Shown here: positions 1 through 11,535 of the stretch, piece by piece
Numbering within the stretch: the stretch's first letter is position 1
Layout: each line of letters begins with the position of its first letter
Origin: Pegoplata infirma
Lineage: Eukaryota > Arthropoda > Insecta > Diptera > Anthomyiidae
DNA: 64,000 nucleotides
Direction: 5' to 3'
NCBI GenBank assembly: GCA_963921195.1
Contig: OY992537.1
Location: 131,400,694-131,464,693, forward strand
Translations under genes and position numbers: made by a program
Notes under the pieces: model-generated
The model's database searches: none
What the model saw: only the letters and a program-made list of their open reading frames with translations
What the model was told of the DNA's origin: nothing

Positions 1-1897
1 TTTTTGACTCTGATTTATTTTATATGATGCTCCAAAAAAATTAAATTGGTAGATACTGACCCTAACTTACCCTAGATGTATTCATTTCAAGGTAAAAATA
101 CGCCTCACAAAAATCAAGAACGATCGGACATGGGTAAGGCGTTCCGCATGGGCCTTGAAGTTTAGAAAACGGATTACAAGGACAAATATGAATTTTTTTC
201 TGTTTTCTCAATTTTTTTGGTATTTTAAGTTAAGTTTAAATTCAAGTGGTTACAGAATTATAATACGGAGTAAATGCCTCTCTTATAAGGCACCAAAAAC
301 TAAAATCGGTTGAAAATCAGCCAAGTTATTACAACTTCCCCAGGCATCTAACTTATGGCAGTCCACTTGATTAAGCAATACAATCCGATTTTTGAAATTC
401 ATTGAAATTTTCTACTGTAATAACATTTTTTTATTCTTCAAGTTTAAATGTAATTAGATGACAAGTATTTATACCCTACACCACACTGTGGTACAGGGTA
501 TAATGAGTTTGTGCTGATGTTTGTAACTACCCGAAATATTGGTCTTAGACCCACTTTTATGTATACCGATCGACTTAGAATCACTTTTTGAGTCGATTTA
601 GCGATGTCCGTCCGTCCGTCCGTCCGTCCGTCTGTCCATGTAAACGGTGTAAACACGATACAGGTCGCAATTTTTAATCAATTGACCTGAAATTTGAAAC
701 TTAAGCCTCTTTTGGCCCAAGGACGAAGCCTTTTGAAATTGGGAAAAATCGGTCCATATTCAGACCTAGCCCCCATACAAAGGTCCTCTTTAGTTTTGGC
801 TCAAATGACTCTAATAGCCGCATTTAAATAGGTATCTTTTCGAAATTTGGCAGGTAATCATGTTTCATCCACACAAATCACCATTCCGAATTTTGAAGAA
901 ATCGGACCAGTTCTTCTTGTAGCCCCCATACAAACCACCTTCCCGATTTTCAAATAAATCTCTCAAATTTCATGAAAATAGGAAATATTTAATTATAGTT
1001 CTGTTTGTGTATGTTAAACGCGTACTTTAAAAACCTTATCAAATCTGATTATCATCGGACCATTTTTGGACTTAGGTCCCATATGAAAATTTCGCTCGAT
1101 ATTCAGTTGAAGCGGTTTATTGTCAACAAAAAGAAGTCTATTCCACTCAAATTTGATTTGTGTGTGCTTTTTACACTTATTAAAGATTTGACAAAATATA
1201 TATCTAATCAGTCCATGTTTGAACTTGGGACCCATTTTCCGGGAAACTCTGGTGTAGGGTATTATATGGTAGGTCTTGACCGACTATAATTTTCGTACTT
1301 GTTTTCATATTGTGTTTTGCTAACATGTTTTAAATTAATGCTAAAAATGCCTGCATTTTCAACAGCCTTTTGAAATCTCTATTTTAAAAAAAAAAAAATT
1401 TTTTTGTTTTAAAATTTGGAAATACCAAAAAAATATTACACTGAAACATGAATAATGAAAAAATATTATAACAGTAGAAAATTTCAATAAATTTAAAAAA
1501 ATGGACTCGTATTCTTTAATCAAGTGGTATGACACACGCTAGATGCCTGGGGAAGTTGTAATAACTTGGCTGATTTTCAACCGATTTTAGTTTTTAGTAC
1601 CTTATTAGAAAGGCATTTTACTCCACATCATAATTCTGTAATCACTTGAATTCACACTTAACTTAAAATACCAAAAAAATTGCGAAAACAGAAAAAAAAA
1701 CATATTTTTCCTTGTAATCCGTTTTTTAAACTTCAAGGACCATGCTAAACGCCTTACCCATTTCCGATCGTCCTAAATTTTTGTGAGACATATTTTTACC
1801 TCTAAATTAATATATCTAGGGTAAGTTAGGATCAATATCTACCAATTTTTTTTTTTTTTTGGAGCACCATATAAAATAAATCAGAGCCAAAAAATAA
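1..1897. repeat. Long inverted repeat (foldback) touching the window edge
   Basis: Positions 1-435 reappear as the reverse complement at about 1450-1897. The outer ends read ACTCTGATTTATTTTATATG and CATATAAAATAAATCAGAGC, and similarity continues through landmarks such as AACTTCCCCAGGCATCTA. By eye the arms are roughly 85% alike. The space between them is occupied by a separate repeat (470-1306). The left arm starts at the window edge, so the element may extend further left. It looks like a foldback-type DNA element with no coding capacity. Confidence 0.8.
470..1306 (+). mobile_element. Family A dispersed repeat, copy 1
   Basis: This copy starts with a small palindrome (ACCACACTGTGGTACAGGGT) after TATACCCTAC. 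It carries a GTCC/GTCT tetranucleotide run near 607-637 and ends with GTAGGGTATTATATGGTAGG, a short GGTC/GACC hairpin and a CGTACTTGTTTT terminus. A second near full-length copy lies at 35581-36400, an inverted interrupted copy at 6094-6945 and an inverted fragment at 20727-21785. No protein is encoded; open frames inside are short and not shared between copies. It sits in the loop of the 1-1897 inverted repeat, so it probably inserted there later. The superfamily is not established. Confidence 0.75.
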
Positions 1898-2602
1898 AAG
1901 GTGCAATTTTAAAAATTTAAAAAAAAAAAAATAGAAAGAATTGTGATCACATCTCGAGTTATGGCTTAAAAGTTGCATAATTTAGAGTAGAATATTTATA
2001 GTTTTTTACAAAAAAATCGAAGGTTTCGAACTTTTTCAAAAAGTCAATTTTAATTTTTAAACGTCAAAAAATAAGTGATAATTACTTCGAATAATTTTTT
2101 CATATTTTTTTTCTAAAACTACATTTAAATACCAACAAAACGTTGTCCAACTTTTTTTAAAATATCTATATTTTTTAATGGTCAAAATTGTTTAAAAATT
2201 TAAATTTTTTAATTTTTGTGAGAAAATCGCCATAATTGATTACTCAACACCATCTTGAAATAAAAGGCTGAAAATTGGTGTCCAAGTTGCATTTAATAAA
2301 TACTAAAACATATCCAAAAATAAAATAAATCGAAAGGGGTCGGGTCTAAAAGTGAGTGATTTGGCTTGGAATGCCCCATATACAATTCGTAGTTTTATAT
2401 TCAATTTAAATTTATATTATTCGGTTAATCGAATAATTCAAATTTAACCGATTACTAACCGATTAAATCTTAACCCCGATTAATTATTTGCTCGATTTAC
2501 CGATTAAACCAGAAACTCGATTAATTGAATACCCTATTACTTAGTGTTGTTTTAATTCGGCTTAAGGTCATATAATTAAAAAAAATTATCGTATCAATTA
2601 AA
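1898..2602. other. A/T-rich interval with a TTAATCGG-type simple repeat
   Basis: No gene is visible. The stretch 2405-2535 is a degenerate repeat of an octamer-like motif (AACCGATTAATCG and its complement), which is itself close to palindromic. The same motif returns at 4915-4955 and 5325-5450, suggesting one repeat block later split by the elements now lying between. The rest is low-complexity A/T sequence. Confidence 0.6.
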
Positions 2603-3056
2603 ACAAGTAAGAGTGTTACATTCGGCTGTGCCGAATCTTTTATACCCTCCAACATACAAACAATTTTAGGGGGGGGGGGACTTGATGATTGGGGGGGGCA
2701 AATTTCCTCTCGAATATGTGTTTAAAAATTCATTCTCATGCTTCAGAGGTTGGTTTAGTTCTTCAAGGGGGAACTTTTTTCCCCCCTTTTCTGATTTTGC
2801 ACATTTCCGAACTTAACCTGCCTAGGACCATAAGACATATTCTTGCCAAACTTGAGGAGTCTCTTTTATTTTGGACTGTATCGTGTTAACTACAGACGGA
2901 CGGACAGACGGACAGACGGACATCGTCAGAATGTCTTAGAATCGATCACTGATCAATAATATATATACTTTATGGGGTCCCCGACCGATATTTCGATGCG
3001 TTACACACGGAATGACAAAGTGAGTATACCCCCATACTGTAGTTGGAGGGTATAAA
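2603..3056 (+). mobile_element. Family B dispersed repeat, copy 1
   Basis: It begins AAACAAGTAAGAGTG followed by a hairpin TTCGGCTGTGCCGAA and TATACCCTCCAAC. It contains GACGGACAGACGGACAGACG near 2894, then a run ending GTTGGAGGGTATAAA. A second near full-length copy is at 15484-16060; partial copies are at 7234-7383 and 62555-62870. Two G-runs (2671-2680 and 2691-2698) are notable inside. The terminal design resembles family A, but the interior differs. Non-coding. Confidence 0.75.
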
Positions 3057-3174
3057 AATTATTTAAAACAAAATCGAACTTTTTAAAATTTTTAATTAAA
3101 TTTTTTTCTTTAAAATTTTTTGAGTGCAGCTTTTAAAGGGGAAAACCAAAACGCAACTAATTGAAATTTAGATA

Positions 3175-4840
3175 TAATGAAAATTCCTAAATTTCAGTCG
3201 AAATTTCTGAGTTTCAATTGGCCATTTCCGTTTTTCAATTGTGATTTAAATTAACTTATAACTGTAATTTTTTAAGTATTTTTTTTTTCTTAACTATGAA
3301 TATCAATTCAATTTGTGAATTTCAGTTGGCTTTTCTAAATTTCAATTTGTATTTCTTAATTTCAATTGGGATTTTTGAATTTTTATTGTGTTTTTCAGAA
3401 TTTAATTGGTGTCTTCTAAATATTAATTTTGATTTATATAATTTGATTTCACTTTTCTATTGGGATTTTAATTAACATTTCTGAATTTTATTAGCTCTTC
3501 AGAAACTGAATTACACAGGGTCACAAAAAATGACCTTTTTCAATTTGCCTGACATTTGACAACTGATTTATATGGAGTTTAGTGTGCTGATTCCGAATCT
3601 GTGATTTTTTCCATCAGCTCGCGTTCGCGAGCAAATCGCTGTTAAAGAGTCAAAAAGTTGCGTTTTTTACCAACTTTGCAAGGCTATTATTTCCAACACT
3701 TATTTTAGAGCCTGAGTTTTAATCACGAACTTAACTAAATTGGATGCGAGGATTCCAAAACTGGTATTAACTTTTTTCTGACAGCTTTAGTTTTCGAGTT
3801 ATGACGCAAGTAAATTTCGAAAAATTATTTTCATCATTCCAGCCAAATCACTCTTGTGATTGTCCTTATATTTACATCATATGCCTACTTGATTTTGGGA
3901 ATTATTCTAAGGAGTGTGTGGTGTGGGTAGGTGGCGTGGGCGTGGCACCTCCCATGTAACCCAAAACAACAAACTGCTTTTATTTGGCTCCTGAAAAATA
4001 TTTTTCAACAAATTTGAGTACAGGATGCTAATTTTTGTTTGCTTAACTTTGTAGAAAATATAGGCAAGATTGGGTTAAGGGGCGTGGCACCTGTCTTATA
4101 ACATGAAACTACAAAAGTCTTTTTTATCGAATTCTGGCATAAATGAGATTTTAAAATTTTATTTTTGCAATATCTCAAAAACTAAAGATGACTCAAAAAA
4201 ACGAAGGGCATTTTTGGAATCAGCATATCCAACATACCTAAAATCGTCATTCACTTTTTTAATACAAGACCAGTGTTGGTAAATATAGACTCACAAATAT
4301 ACCAAAAATAGCCTATTTTCAAAGGTTCCTACGGCTATATCTAAAAAACTAGAGCTGACCCAAAAAAACCGAAGGCAGATTTGAAATCAGCGTACCCCAA
4401 TTACCCAAAATTAACTATCAGAACCCGGGCAAAAAAAAGTGTTGCCCTGTGTTATCTTTTCTGAATTTCATTTAGAATTTTTAAATTTCAATTTTGCTTT
4501 TGCTTTTTTAAATTTCAATTGAGATTTCTTAATTTAAATATGCTTCTGTAAATTTCAATTTTGTGAAATTGGGAGTTTCTGAATATCAATTAGGATTTCT
4601 AAATTTCAATAAGCTTTTCTGAATTTGGAATTGGATTTCTGAATTTCAATTGGAATTTCTGAATTTGAATTAGCTTTTTTGAATTTCAATTGGGATTTTC
4701 TGAATTTTAATTGAGATTTTCAATATGGCGTTTGAAAACTTTAATTAGGATTTCTAAGTTTTAAATGATGTCTTCTAAATTTTTATTTTGCTTTTCTTAA
4801 CTGTTAATTGCTGGTTTCTGAATATTTTTTTCTGTAGATT
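3175..4840. repeat. Minisatellite of ~20 bp (TTTCAATTGGGATTTCTGAA), split by an insertion
   Basis: Degenerate units around AATTTCAATTGGGATTTCTG fill 3175-3510 and 4455-4840. The two halves are one array interrupted by the element at 3514-4451, which is flanked by a TTA duplication. Confidence 0.75.
3514..4451. mobile_element. 938-bp non-autonomous DNA element with TTA target duplication
   Basis: The ends read CACAGGG and CCCTGTG, directly flanked by TTA at 3511-3513 and 4452-4454, inside a minisatellite whose two halves rejoin if it is removed. A 3-bp TTA/TAA duplication is the signature of PIF/Harbinger elements. No transposase frame is present. The interior has direct repeats around the phrases CAAAAAAACGAAGGCA and AATCAGCATACC. 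Confidence 0.75.
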
Positions 4841-4960
4841 TGACTTTTTTCGGAAGTGGTTGTAAAAAAGAGGAAGTGTTTCAAACAAATTATAGTAGAA
4901 TATAGAGATAATAATATTAACCGGTAAATCGAACCATTTTAACCGATTAGGTTAGGTTAG

Positions 4961-5325
4961 GGTGGCGGTGCCAGATGGCACTCCGCAAAGACCAATTGGT
5001 CCATAGCGATACCACAAAACTTTTTCCGCTTATCGATGTAAACTAAATACATTGACCTTCATTGCGTATTGTTTTAAACTTTTCAGGTCTATTCTCGTAA
5101 TTTCCTCCAAAGTCTCGTACTGTGAACTTCCTATAATTGATAGTCGAGTTCGTACCAAAGCCGGGCAGTGACACAGGATGTGTTCAATGGTCTCCTCGAC
5201 GCCTGGTGTCTCGCTTCTTTTACAGCTTGCGTCCGTAACAAAATTCATGTTCTTGGCATGTTTTCCGAGAAGACAGTGTCCCGTTATTAAACCTGTCAAC
5301 ATACGACATTCTATTCTCGTAAGTT
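4961..5325 (-). pseudogene. LINE retrotransposon 3' fragment (reverse-transcriptase C-terminal tail)
   Basis: On the minus strand, 5302-5030 translates to about 90 aa with the segment LTGLITGHCLLGKHA and a downstream cysteine/histidine cluster (EHILCHCPALVRTRL). This resembles the C-terminal region of insect non-LTR retrotransposon polyproteins of the jockey/I/R1-like group. Nothing upstream (RT core, endonuclease) is present, so this is a 5'-truncated dead copy. Its plus-strand 5' flank and 3' flank both carry the AACCGATTAATCG repeat, so it inserted into that block. The exact clade cannot be settled by eye. Confidence 0.65.
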
Positions 5326-5616
5326 TTTTTAACCGATTAATCGGGTCGAATAATATTTGCGTTTTAAATTATTTGTTTCGACATTTACCAAAATAGAGGC
5401 GATTAATCGAGGAATCTGTTAATCGATTAACCGAATTGGAAACACTACTATTCGGCCTAAACCGAAGCAGACTTGGAGGAATACACAAATTGTTAAAAAT
5501 GCTGTCTAGAATTATTTTATTTTGAGCAAAACACTTTTTAGACACTTTTGTAAAAAAAAATTTTTTGAGCGAAAAATTTTTTTGAGTGAAAATTTTTTTA
5601 GTTGCAAAAATACTTG
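5326..5616. repeat. AACCGATTAATCG simple repeat and A/T-rich flank
   Basis: 5325-5450 continues the TTAATCGG-like repeat seen at 2405-2535. The rest is homopolymeric A/T sequence with repeated TTTTTTGAGCGAAAA / TTTTTTGAGTGAAAA words. No gene. Confidence 0.55.
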
Positions 5617-6095
5617 CAAGGGAAGTATCTCAACCCTTATGAACCGATTTGCCTAAAACTTCAAATTTATATAAAAGACGATTTTAAGGTTGCCCATGTA
5701 AAAATGTGATGGAACAGTACTGATTCGAAAAATGGATCGCTCAGATTATATCATTTTTAATTGGACGGATACAATTTCATCCGAAAAATGGGTTTATCTA
5801 ATTATATAAACCCATTTTTCGAATGACATTGTATCCGTCCGATTAAAACTGATCTAATCTTAGCGATCCATTTTTCGGATCAGTACTGATCTTTCAAATC
5901 TCGGATCAGTACTGACTTACTCGCACCAGTACTGATCTTTCAAATCTCGATAACTCCCGAACTAACAAGAATATCGTCTAGAGCATAAATACGTGTTGAC
6001 TTAAATTTTATAAAGATTATTTCGTACTCATATGAATATCGTTGGTCTATGTCTTCACGTAAATACCCCCTTAAAACTACATATTTTCATAAAAA
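5617..6095. mobile_element. Truncated copy of the CAAGGG element, carrying a hairpin insertion
   Basis: It starts with CAAGGGAAGTATCTCAACCC, the same terminus as the complete element at 6217-6804. It shares with it a ~150-bp internal stretch (about 5945-6090 here, 6370-6520 there). No matching right end is adjacent; a lone CTTCCCTTG end followed by TTA lies at 7383-7394. Confidence 0.6.
5715..5888. repeat. 174-bp hairpin-forming palindrome
   Basis: Left half CAGTACTGATTCGAAAAATG... is mirrored by ...CATTTTTCGGATCAGTACTG, with the centre near 5801. The arms also share GGACGGATACAATTTCAT and its complement with only a few mismatches. It interrupts the truncated CAAGGG copy, so it behaves like a small foldback MITE. 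CAGTACTGATC-like words continue downstream to about 5937. Confidence 0.8.
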
Positions 6096-6945
6096 CAAGA
6101 AAGTTACAGTCGGCCAACACCGACCATATGATACCCTACTCTAGTGTTTTCCGAAAAATGGGTCCCAAGTCCAAACATGGACCGATTGGGTCTATCTTTT
6201 GTAAGATCTTTACTTACAAGGGAAGTATCTCAACCCTTATGAACCGATTTGCCTAAAACTTAAAATATATATTAAGGAGACGATTTTAAGGTAGGGGTGT
6301 CTCGGCTTATCGGCCATATCGGTGTTTAAAAATTTCGTTGTCCCCTTATGAAACCATGTGGACCTTCGGAAAAATTTTGATAACTTCCGAACTAACAGGA
6401 ATATCATCTAGGGAAAAAATACGGGTCGACTTAAATTTAATAAAGATTATTTCTTATCCATATGGATATCGTAGGTCTATGTCTTCACATAAGTACCCCC
6501 CAAAATTTACACATTTTCCAGAAAAAAATATTTAAAGAAGCCGAATTTTTACAAGGTTATGCCATCATTGGATAGGCATTAAATAAACCTTTCTTCTCAT
6601 ATGAAAACATCATGTAGTTTCTTAAAAAGAAATGGCTGAAAAATCCAAAAAACGATTTTTTCGCCATTTTTTGACCCATGTTTTGAACCCCTAAATCCCC
6701 GATATGGCCGATAAGCCGTGACACCCCAACCTTAGAATTGTCTCTTTGATATATATTTTAAGTTTCAGGCAAATCGGTTCATAAGGGTTGAGATACTTCC
6801 CTTGTTAGTGCAGAAAACACACACAAATCAAATTTTAGTGGAATTGATTTATTTTTTTTGCCAATAGACCGATTTAACTGAATATAGGTCAAAATTTGTA
6901 TATGGGGGACTAAATATATAAGTCCAAAAATGGTCCAATTACACA
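6094..6945 (-). mobile_element. Family A copy, inverted and interrupted
   Basis: 6094-6216 is the reverse complement of the right end of family A (hairpin TCGGCCAACACCGA, then GATACCCTACTCTAG). The match resumes at 6805-6945 after the intervening CAAGGG element is removed. The other family A copies thus show the empty site. Confidence 0.75.
6217..6804. mobile_element. 588-bp CAAGGG MITE with long terminal inverted repeats and TTA duplication
   Basis: The ends are CAAGGGAAGTATCTCAACCC and its complement; similarity runs inward over roughly 100 bp, including GGCTTATCGGCCATATCG near 6302 and its mirror near 6700. TTA at 6214-6216 and 6805-6807 flanks it, matching a PIF/Harbinger-type insertion into family A. 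No coding capacity. Confidence 0.85.
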
Positions 6946-7233
6946 GCGTGACAAAATCTTGGATGTTGAAAGTAACCTGAGATTTGATCATTAATTTTAT
7001 ATATTTCGGGTATGCTGAATCCAATGGTACAAACCATTTTGAAATCTAAGGTACAGTTTTTTCGCGAAATGTCTTCAAAGATTTTTGAAATAAAAAAGTT
7101 CACGGAGACGTGAAAAAAGTCGCTCTTTTGTAATTGAAATTGAAGGAATAGGTATAACTGTAGCTACATTTTAAGTACTATATCCGCTATTAAATGTTTG
7201 AAACTCAAGTGGTATTTCGCGTTTTATCCCATT
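6946..7233. other. No recognisable gene; possible MITE remnant
   Basis: TTACACAGCGTGACAAAATC at 6948 resembles the left end of the 3514-4451 element (CACAGGGTCACAAAA), but no right end was found. Otherwise A/T-rich. Confidence 0.35.
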
Positions 7234-7383
7234 TTTATACCCTCCAACCACAGTATAGAAGTAAACTCACTTTGTCATTCCGTGTGTAACGCATCGAAAT
7301 ATCGGTCTAGGACCCCATAAAGTATATATTTCATTTATCAGTGATCGATTCTAAGACATTCTAGCGATGTCCGTCCGTCCGTC
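7234..7383 (-). mobile_element. Family B 3' fragment, inverted
   Basis: TATACCCTCCAACCACAGTA through GTCCGTCCGTCC is the reverse complement of the right third of family B (compare 2894-3056). Truncated. Confidence 0.7.
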
Positions 7384-8917
7384 TTCCCTTGTTAGTTAAA
7401 TGTTTTTGTGGCTTACTAATGTGATTCAATGTGTGTTTAGTGTGAAAATTTTATACAATTATTCGGTATTCGGCCAAAAAATTTTGAAAAGAAAAAAATT
7501 TGAAAAAAAAGTAACACGAAGTAAAAAAATTCAACAACTTTTTACTATTTTTTTAAATACCAAAAAATTTTGGTTTCGGCTAATATTCGGCCTAAATTTT
7601 TCCGAATACCGAAAAAAGGCCGAAAATCCAATATTCGGCCGAAATTCTTTCAAGGAATTTAAATTAAGTTTTGAAAAATTTTATTTTAAAACAGAATTTA
7701 ATTTTTTTTTTTTTTAATTTATTGTAAAATCTTTAAAAATTAAATTTTATTAATAAACAGTTTTTAATATTAATGTTTTCCTCTGTCTGGTTTTAACTGA
7801 AACTGTAGTTGACTGCAAAACAACTTACAAAGAAGTTTTTTTAACTGTCATATTCAGTTGATTTTACTTACATTATTTTTTTAGTGCATTAAAAAAAATT
7901 TAAATTGTTCCATTTTTTTAAGAATTATTTAAAAACTGGCAACACTTACTGTGAATCAAGTTGTTGACATTTGAAATTATCATAAATTGATTTCGATAAG
8001 TGTATAACAACAAACAGGCAGTGTTATAACGAAAGTGAAATAAAAGCTACAACAAGAAAAAGGTAAAAGTCCATGATTAAACAAATGGTTTAAATACCCT
8101 CCACTTAGTTGTAGAGGAAACACATGTATAAGTGTGTCATTAGGCTTGTAACCCTTCGAAGCTGGGTAATGAAATTTTAAACATCAAGATTTGGAAAAGC
8201 TAGAACCGCTCATTTTGTGAGGTTCTTAAAAAAAGTGAATGAGTCAAAAAATGGAGGAGGTCGAATAGGATCTAGGGGTCGCTCATCGGGGTCAAAGTTG
8301 GGCTTGGAAGGGTTAAAATCCACAAAAACCCCATGACTTACCTGGACTTGCCCCTAGAGTGGTCTAATGTGAGACCAACCCCAATTAATTTTTCCCCCCG
8401 AACATTTTCGCAAACATACCTAAGCCCTATCTCCACTCTCTAAGGGGGCCCATATAAAGGTTCAATTTTTAAAAATATTTGCCCCACCGCTCCTAGAAAT
8501 TACCCTAGAGGAGTCAAATGTATGACCGACCTCCAATATATTTTCAACCCCTAAATTTTCTTAGAACATAACTACCATCTATCCCCATCCCCATAATTTT
8601 TTTTTTTTATTTTTTCTTAATTTTTTTTTATTAAATTAGCTCTTACCAGTCCAATGGTGCCTCCTAGAGGGACCATTAGCTAAACCGACCCCCATTAAAT
8701 TTTGATCCCTGAATATACCAATACCCTATCTCCAATTTATAAGGGGTCTCCCATACAAAATGACATTTTTGTAAGATTTGCTACCACCGCACAGTGCAAC
8801 ATTTTGCCAATCTAGGATGACAAAAATCCAATTTTATTTATATCAACTTGAAACTCGGTATACATGTTCATTTTGGCTTCGAAAATAACATTATAAAAAA
8901 TATGGGAGGCCGGTTAA
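7384..8917. repeat. Repeat-derived interval: ATTCGGCC-rich segment and ~155-bp degenerate tandem repeat
   Basis: 7460-7650 is rich in ATTCGGCCGAA-like words. 8085-8130 holds a TACCCTCCACTTAGTTG box of family B type. From about 8330 to 8800 three diverged units recur, each with CCTAGAG(T/G)..., ..GACC(A/G)ACC(C/T)C, a T-rich spacer and CCCTATC(T/C)CCA. No open frame of note spans them; a repeat, not a gene. Confidence 0.5.
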
Positions 8918-9235
8918 GGGCCACCAGTGGCGGGTACAGCTTTTGGGTTTGGGGGGGGAAAAATTTTTTTTTTCACTTCGAAAAAAAAAAATCATAAATT
9001 CACCTTTGTTGGACGAGCAAAACCAGGGATTCGTTTTTTTTGCAAAAAAAAGGTGATGGAAACCTATAAAATCATCAAATTTATTAGTTTTGATGGAGGT
9101 TTGCTTTTCATGATCATAAGTATTTCGTTTAAATATTTTTTTTTAATTTGTCTAAAAAGAAAATTGTACATTTTCGTATACATAGAAAAAGTCTCAGATT
9201 CTAACACATTTGACGTATAAAATGTCTACATCTAA

Positions 9236-10780
9236 GACTTCTTCTTTACAAAAAATGTCTCAAAATCTTTTTTCGTATAAAAAATTTTTTAGATTCTAAG
9301 TACTTTTTTCCACAAACAAGTCTAAGATTCTGAAACCTTTTACTATAGAAAGTGTCTCATATTTTAAAGCATTTTTAATACATTTTTCTTGTCAAAAAGG
9401 TCTCAGATTAGTAGATGTCTTTCGCGCTGAAAAACATTTAGATTCTGAGACTTTTTCTATAGGAAAAGTCTCAGATTCTGAGACCTTTTTCCTAAAGAAA
9501 AAGTTTTAAATTCTCAGACCTTTTTCCTATAAAAAAAGTCTCGGATTCTTGGATCTTTTTTTTGTGAAAAAAGTCTCTGATTCTCAGACCTTTGTCCTAT
9601 AGAAAAAGTTTTAGATTCTTAGACCTTTTCTTTTTAGAAAAAGTCCCAGATTCTGAGACATTATTCCTAAAAAAAAGTCTCAGATTCTCAGACCTTTTTC
9701 CCATAGAAAAAGTCTTAGATTTTGAAAGTTTTTTCTTATATAGAAAAAGTCTAAAATTCTGGCACTTTTATCCCTTAAGAAAAAGTGATAGATTTTTTCA
9801 TAATAAAAAGTCTCAGATTGTCAGACCTTTTTTCTTCAAAAAAAGTATCGATTCTGAAACATTTTCCTATAGAAAAAGTCTCAGATTCTTCAGATTCTAA
9901 GACCCTTTTCCTATAGCAAAAGTCTGAGATTGCAAGACTTTCAAAAAGAAAAGGTCCCAGACTCTGAGACGGGTTTCCTTTAGAAAAAGTCTTAGATTCT
10001 GAGAACTTTTCTTAGGTATATAAAAAAGACAAAGATTCTGGCACTTTTTTTTTTAAAAAAAAAATCTCGCAGATTTTGAGACCTTTTCCTATACAAAAAG
10101 TCATAAATTCTGAGACCTGTTTCCTAAAGAAAAAGTCTCAGATTCTACAACATTTTCCCTATAGAAGAAGTCAAAAATTCTGAGATTCTGAGACCTTATT
10201 CCTATAGGTCTTAGATTCTAAGACCTTTTCCCCATAGAAAAAGTCTCAGATTCTGTAACCTTCTTTCAATTGAGAAAGTTTAAAATTCTAAGACTTTTTT
10301 TCAACCATAAAAAGTCTCAGACCTTGAGACATTTTTCTTTTTAAAAGAGACTAAGATTCTGAGACCTTTTTCCTTAAAATAAGTTTGAAATTAAGAGATT
10401 CTGAGACTTTTTCCCATAGAAAAGTATCAGATTCTTATACCTTTTTCCTTTCGAAAAAGTCTCAGATTCTGCGACCCTTTTCCTATAAATATGTCTCAAA
10501 TTTTGAAACCCATAGAAAAAGACTCAGATTATGAGACAGTTTTCCTTTAGAAAATGTCTCCGATTCTGAGACTTTTAGAATTTGGGAATTCTTCTACAAA
10601 AAATCCGAAAAAGAAAATTTTTGAGAATGTAAAAAGTTGTAGAGTTTTTCTGCACCTTTTCTATAAAAAAGTCTCAGACTTTGAGACATTTTAATATAGA
10701 AAAAGTCTCAGATTCTAAGACCTTTTTCTTCCGACACATTTTTCCTATAGAAAAAGTGTCAGATTTTTCACAAAGAAAAA
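9236..10780. repeat. ~34-bp minisatellite built of two alternating palindromes
   Basis: About 45 units around AAAAAGTCTCAGATTCTGAG + ACCTTTTTCCTATAG. Within each unit GTCTCAGATTCTGAGAC is a near-perfect inverted repeat, and CTTTTTCCTATAGAAAAAG across the unit boundary is another. Units drift in length (about 30-40 bp) and sequence. Open frames here (for example 9592-9900) are by-products of the periodicity. Confidence 0.9.
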
Positions 10781-11029
10781 TTTTTCAATCCTTAAACATT
10801 TTCTTTAACGGATTTTTGTAGAAAAATTCTCAAAAAATAAGTACTATTAAAAGATACCAAAATTCATAATAAGATTGACAGATATTTTTTCACAGAAAAT
10901 GTTCAGATTGAGTCACATTTTTTCCTTTAAAAATTTAAAAATTTTCCCTATAAAAACTTTCAGATTTTTTCTATGAAAAATTTTCGGATTTCGAAATAAT
11001 TTTCATTCGGAAATTTTTTTAGAAAATTT

Positions 11030-11180
11030 CCTTCTTTTTTCTTTTTTTTTTTCTTCTTTTTCTTCCTTTTTCTTTCTTTCTTTTTGCTCTTTTCTTTTCT
11101 TTTTTTTTCTTTTTTTCCTTTTGAAATTTGGTCTGGGGGGGGGGGGGGGGAAATTTCCCCTTCCCCCCCCCCCCCCCCCT
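11030..11180. repeat. Homopyrimidine tract followed by G16 and C17 runs
   Basis: About 90 bp (11030-11121) is almost purely C and T on the plus strand. Next comes a run of 16 G (11135-11150), AAATTTCCCCTT, and a run of 17 C (11163-11179). Mirror-like polypyrimidine and G-runs can adopt triplex or quadruplex forms; that is general knowledge and was not tested here. Confidence 0.85.
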
Positions 11181-11202
11181 TGTACCCGCGCATGAGGGCC
11201 AC

Positions 11203-11535
11203 ACACACTTTTTACAAAATTTGTAATTTTGGTTATAATTTCTTTAAATCAGGTATAAATACTCTCAATGACTATAGAAAAATTATCACAAAAAAAGGGG
11301 ACAGTCAGACAACTGCCACGCCCACTTTTTAAAAATATGTTTAAAAAATATGTAAAAACAAAGTTTATATATTGCCCTACGGCGTCGGAGATGGTCGCAA
11401 ACGTTAGCCTTTAAATTAAGTACTATGGATATTAATCAATATGTCTGAAAAAGTCCAGCGACCAATGCGGACCAAAAACAAAAGTTCTATTTAATCAAAA
11501 AAAATATTTAATTTTCTTTTAAAAAATTTGTATTA
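11203..11535. other. No recognisable feature
   Basis: A/T-rich sequence without a supported gene or repeat end. Confidence 0.4.

Larger units (their letters stand above)
8918..11202. mobile_element. Probable 2.3-kb non-autonomous element filled by a minisatellite
   Basis: The left end GGGCCACCAGTGGCGGGTAC and the right end (reverse complement GTGGCCCTCATGCGCGGGTAC) form an imperfect inverted repeat of about 22 bp, each followed inward by a long G-run. Between them lie the 9236-10780 minisatellite and a homopyrimidine tract. No transposase. The superfamily and target duplication are not clear. Confidence 0.5.

Noticed and set aside
9592..9900. 102-aa frame with repeated KSLRF
   Set aside because: Translation of the ~34-bp minisatellite; breaks as soon as a unit length changes.
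10960..11332. Lysine- and proline-rich frames of 61-82 aa around the homopyrimidine tract
   Set aside because: Simple-sequence artefacts of poly-purine and G/C runs.
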